Shown here: positions 35,235 to 36,273 of the stretch, in pieces
Position numbering within the stretch: position 1 is the stretch's first letter
How the letters are laid out: each line of letters starts with the position of its first letter
NCBI GenBank assembly: GCA_030066045.1
Contig: JASJCJ010000035.1
Coordinates: 1 to 36,273, forward strand
From: Calothrix sp. MO_167.B12
Lineage (GTDB): Bacteria; Cyanobacteriota; Cyanobacteriia; Cyanobacteriales; Nostocaceae
Direction of reading: 5' to 3'
Length of the DNA stretch: 36,273 nucleotides
Notes under the pieces: model-generated
The model's database searches: none
What the model saw: the letters and a program-made list of their open reading frames with translations, nothing else
What the model was told of the DNA's origin: nothing
Position numbers and translations under genes: made by a program

Positions 35235-36125
35235 ATGGAAAATCCTGCTATCCAAAAGTCTCAAAAAAATAGCTTATCCCAATTGTCTAGCCCAACTCAG
35301 CCTTGGGAGAATATTCAAGTCCAACATTTGCAAAATCCTACTGGAGAAGGGAATTGCTATTTCGAGGACGAGCACACACTTTTTGTATCACTTGCTCCCC
35401 GTCCTATTTACTATTTGCAGGCTCAGGATGGTAAGACTCATACTGGTCTTTATCAGAAAGGAGACATTTCCATTACCCCTGCAAACACGCTGCTATTTGC
35501 TCGATGGGAAGGTGACGAAAATTGCTTAAAGATTCGACTCACCACTCAGTTTATACAAAGCGTTGCCAGAGAAGCCCTAGAACAAAATCCCGATTGCCTA
35601 GAATTAATACCTGAATTTCAGACTCGTAACCCACAGATTGAAGCGATGGCGATGATGCTCCTCCCTGAACTGCAACAGGGAAATTCAGGTAGCAGACTTT
35701 ACATTGATTCCTTGGCTAATGTCTTGGCAGTGAATTTACTCAGGCATTATGGGACTACCAAACCCCAGGTACCGATTTACGAGGGAGGTTTACCCCAGCG
35801 TCAACTACTGCAAGTTTTGGATTATATTGATGCATATTTGGATCGAGATATTAAACTAGCAGACTTAGCTCGATTACTAGACATGAGCCAATTTCATTTC
35901 AGCCGTCTATTTAAGCAATCAATCGGTACATCTCCTTACCAATACCTCAGCCAGCAACGGGTAGAACGGGCAAAGCAATTATTGAAACAAACAGACCAAT
36001 TAATTCTGGACATTGCTTTAGAGTGCGGGTTTAGCAGCCACAGCCATCTAAGCAAACAGTTTCGGCAACTTACAGGTATGACACCGAAAGCATACAGAGC
36101 AAGTTATGGCGCTACGCGCAAGTAA
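35235..36125 (+). CDS. AraC-family transcriptional regulator
   Basis: A 296-residue DNA-binding regulator. The N-terminal part (about 30-185) is a cupin-like sensor region, with YYLQAQDGKTHTGLYQKGDISITPA as the beta-barrel stretch. The C-terminal 100 residues are the AraC double helix-turn-helix: LADLARLLDMSQFHFSRLFKQ is the first and DIALECGFSSHSHLSKQFRQ the second, ending with TGMTPKAYR. A TTG one codon earlier also opens the frame; the ATG at 35235 is the more likely start. No good ribosome binding site is visible. It is divergent to the Rossmann-fold/DUF1772 pair, a common layout for a regulator and its target. The inducer is unknown. Confidence 0.93.
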   Translation: MENPAIQKSQKNSLSQLSSPTQPWENIQVQHLQNPTGEGNCYFEDEHTLFVSLAPRPIYYLQAQDGKTHTGLYQKGDISITPANTLLFARWEGDENCLKIRLTTQFIQSVAREALEQNPDCLELIPEFQTRNPQIEAMAMMLLPELQQGNSGSRLYIDSLANVLAVNLLRHYGTTKPQVPIYEGGLPQRQLLQVLDYIDAYLDRDIKLADLARLLDMSQFHFSRLFKQSIGTSPYQYLSQQRVERAKQLLKQTDQLILDIALECGFSSHSHLSKQFRQLTGMTPKAYRASYGATRK

Positions 36126-36215
36126 TAAGTAATAAGTAATAAGTAATAAGTAATATCAAATCCGATAGCATCTGAATGATAAAAAACCGCAAAGACGCAA
36201 AGGACGCAAAGGAAG
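36123..36215. repeat. TAATAAG heptamer array and CGCAAAG repeats after the AraC gene
   Basis: Four full TAATAAG units and part of a fifth run from 36123 to 36154; the stop codon of the AraC gene is the first TAA of the array. A second imperfect repeat, CGCAAAGA/CGCAAAGG, lies at about 36187-36212. Nothing coding is seen up to the end of the window. Confidence 0.8.
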
Positions 36216-36273
36216 AGGAAGAGAGAGAGTAACTGAAATAATTCCGATACAAACGGAAACGATATAATAAGTA

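Overview
The window looks like a chromosome segment of a filamentous, probably Nostocales-type, cyanobacterium. The evidence is GCGATCGC (HIP1) octamers, a Ycf34 gene, heptamer tandem repeats (CTCCTTC, GGTTGAC, TAATAAG families), dispersed palindromic repeats between genes, and a truncated IS1182-type transposase. Genus-level assignment is inference.

Region A (1-8105) is an accessory block with specialised-metabolism character. It opens with the 3' end of a non-ribosomal peptide synthetase (end of adenylation domain, carrier domain, thioesterase). A TerB-like protein, a SAM methyltransferase and an AsnB-type asparagine synthetase follow. Next come a decayed O-methyltransferase, a divergent chloramphenicol-acetyltransferase-fold protein, a 167-bp MITE-like element and two more TerB-like genes on the minus strand. 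The three TerB paralogues are each 161 residues.

Region B (8620-23889) is the most unusual part. All its intact genes are on the plus strand: a 3166-residue modular protein (paired beta modules, LamG domains, seven FG-GAP repeats, a ricin-like lectin, coiled coils, a long unrecognised C-terminal part), a 407-residue protein with a very basic N-terminus and an RRHIVPS motif, a 623-residue protein of unknown family, and an exported 549-residue protein with one CxxCH haem site. An IS1182 relic interrupts the run. I read this as a candidate surface, adhesion or toxin-like module of unknown function. None of the four has a function I can prove from sequence.

Region C (24661-32691) is rich in HIP1 and looks like core genome: an Amt ammonium transporter, an SGNH hydrolase-like membrane-anchored protein, a 46-residue single-membrane-span protein, a fusion of a PlsY-like membrane domain to a PEP-synthase/rifampin-phosphotransferase-like enzyme, a CCA-adding enzyme and Ycf34.

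Region D (32751-36273) holds a GNAT acetyltransferase, a two-gene unit (NAD(P)-binding Rossmann protein plus DUF1772 membrane protein) and a divergent AraC-family regulator. They are separated by duplicated palindromes and tandem heptamers. No tRNA, rRNA or CRISPR array was recognised.
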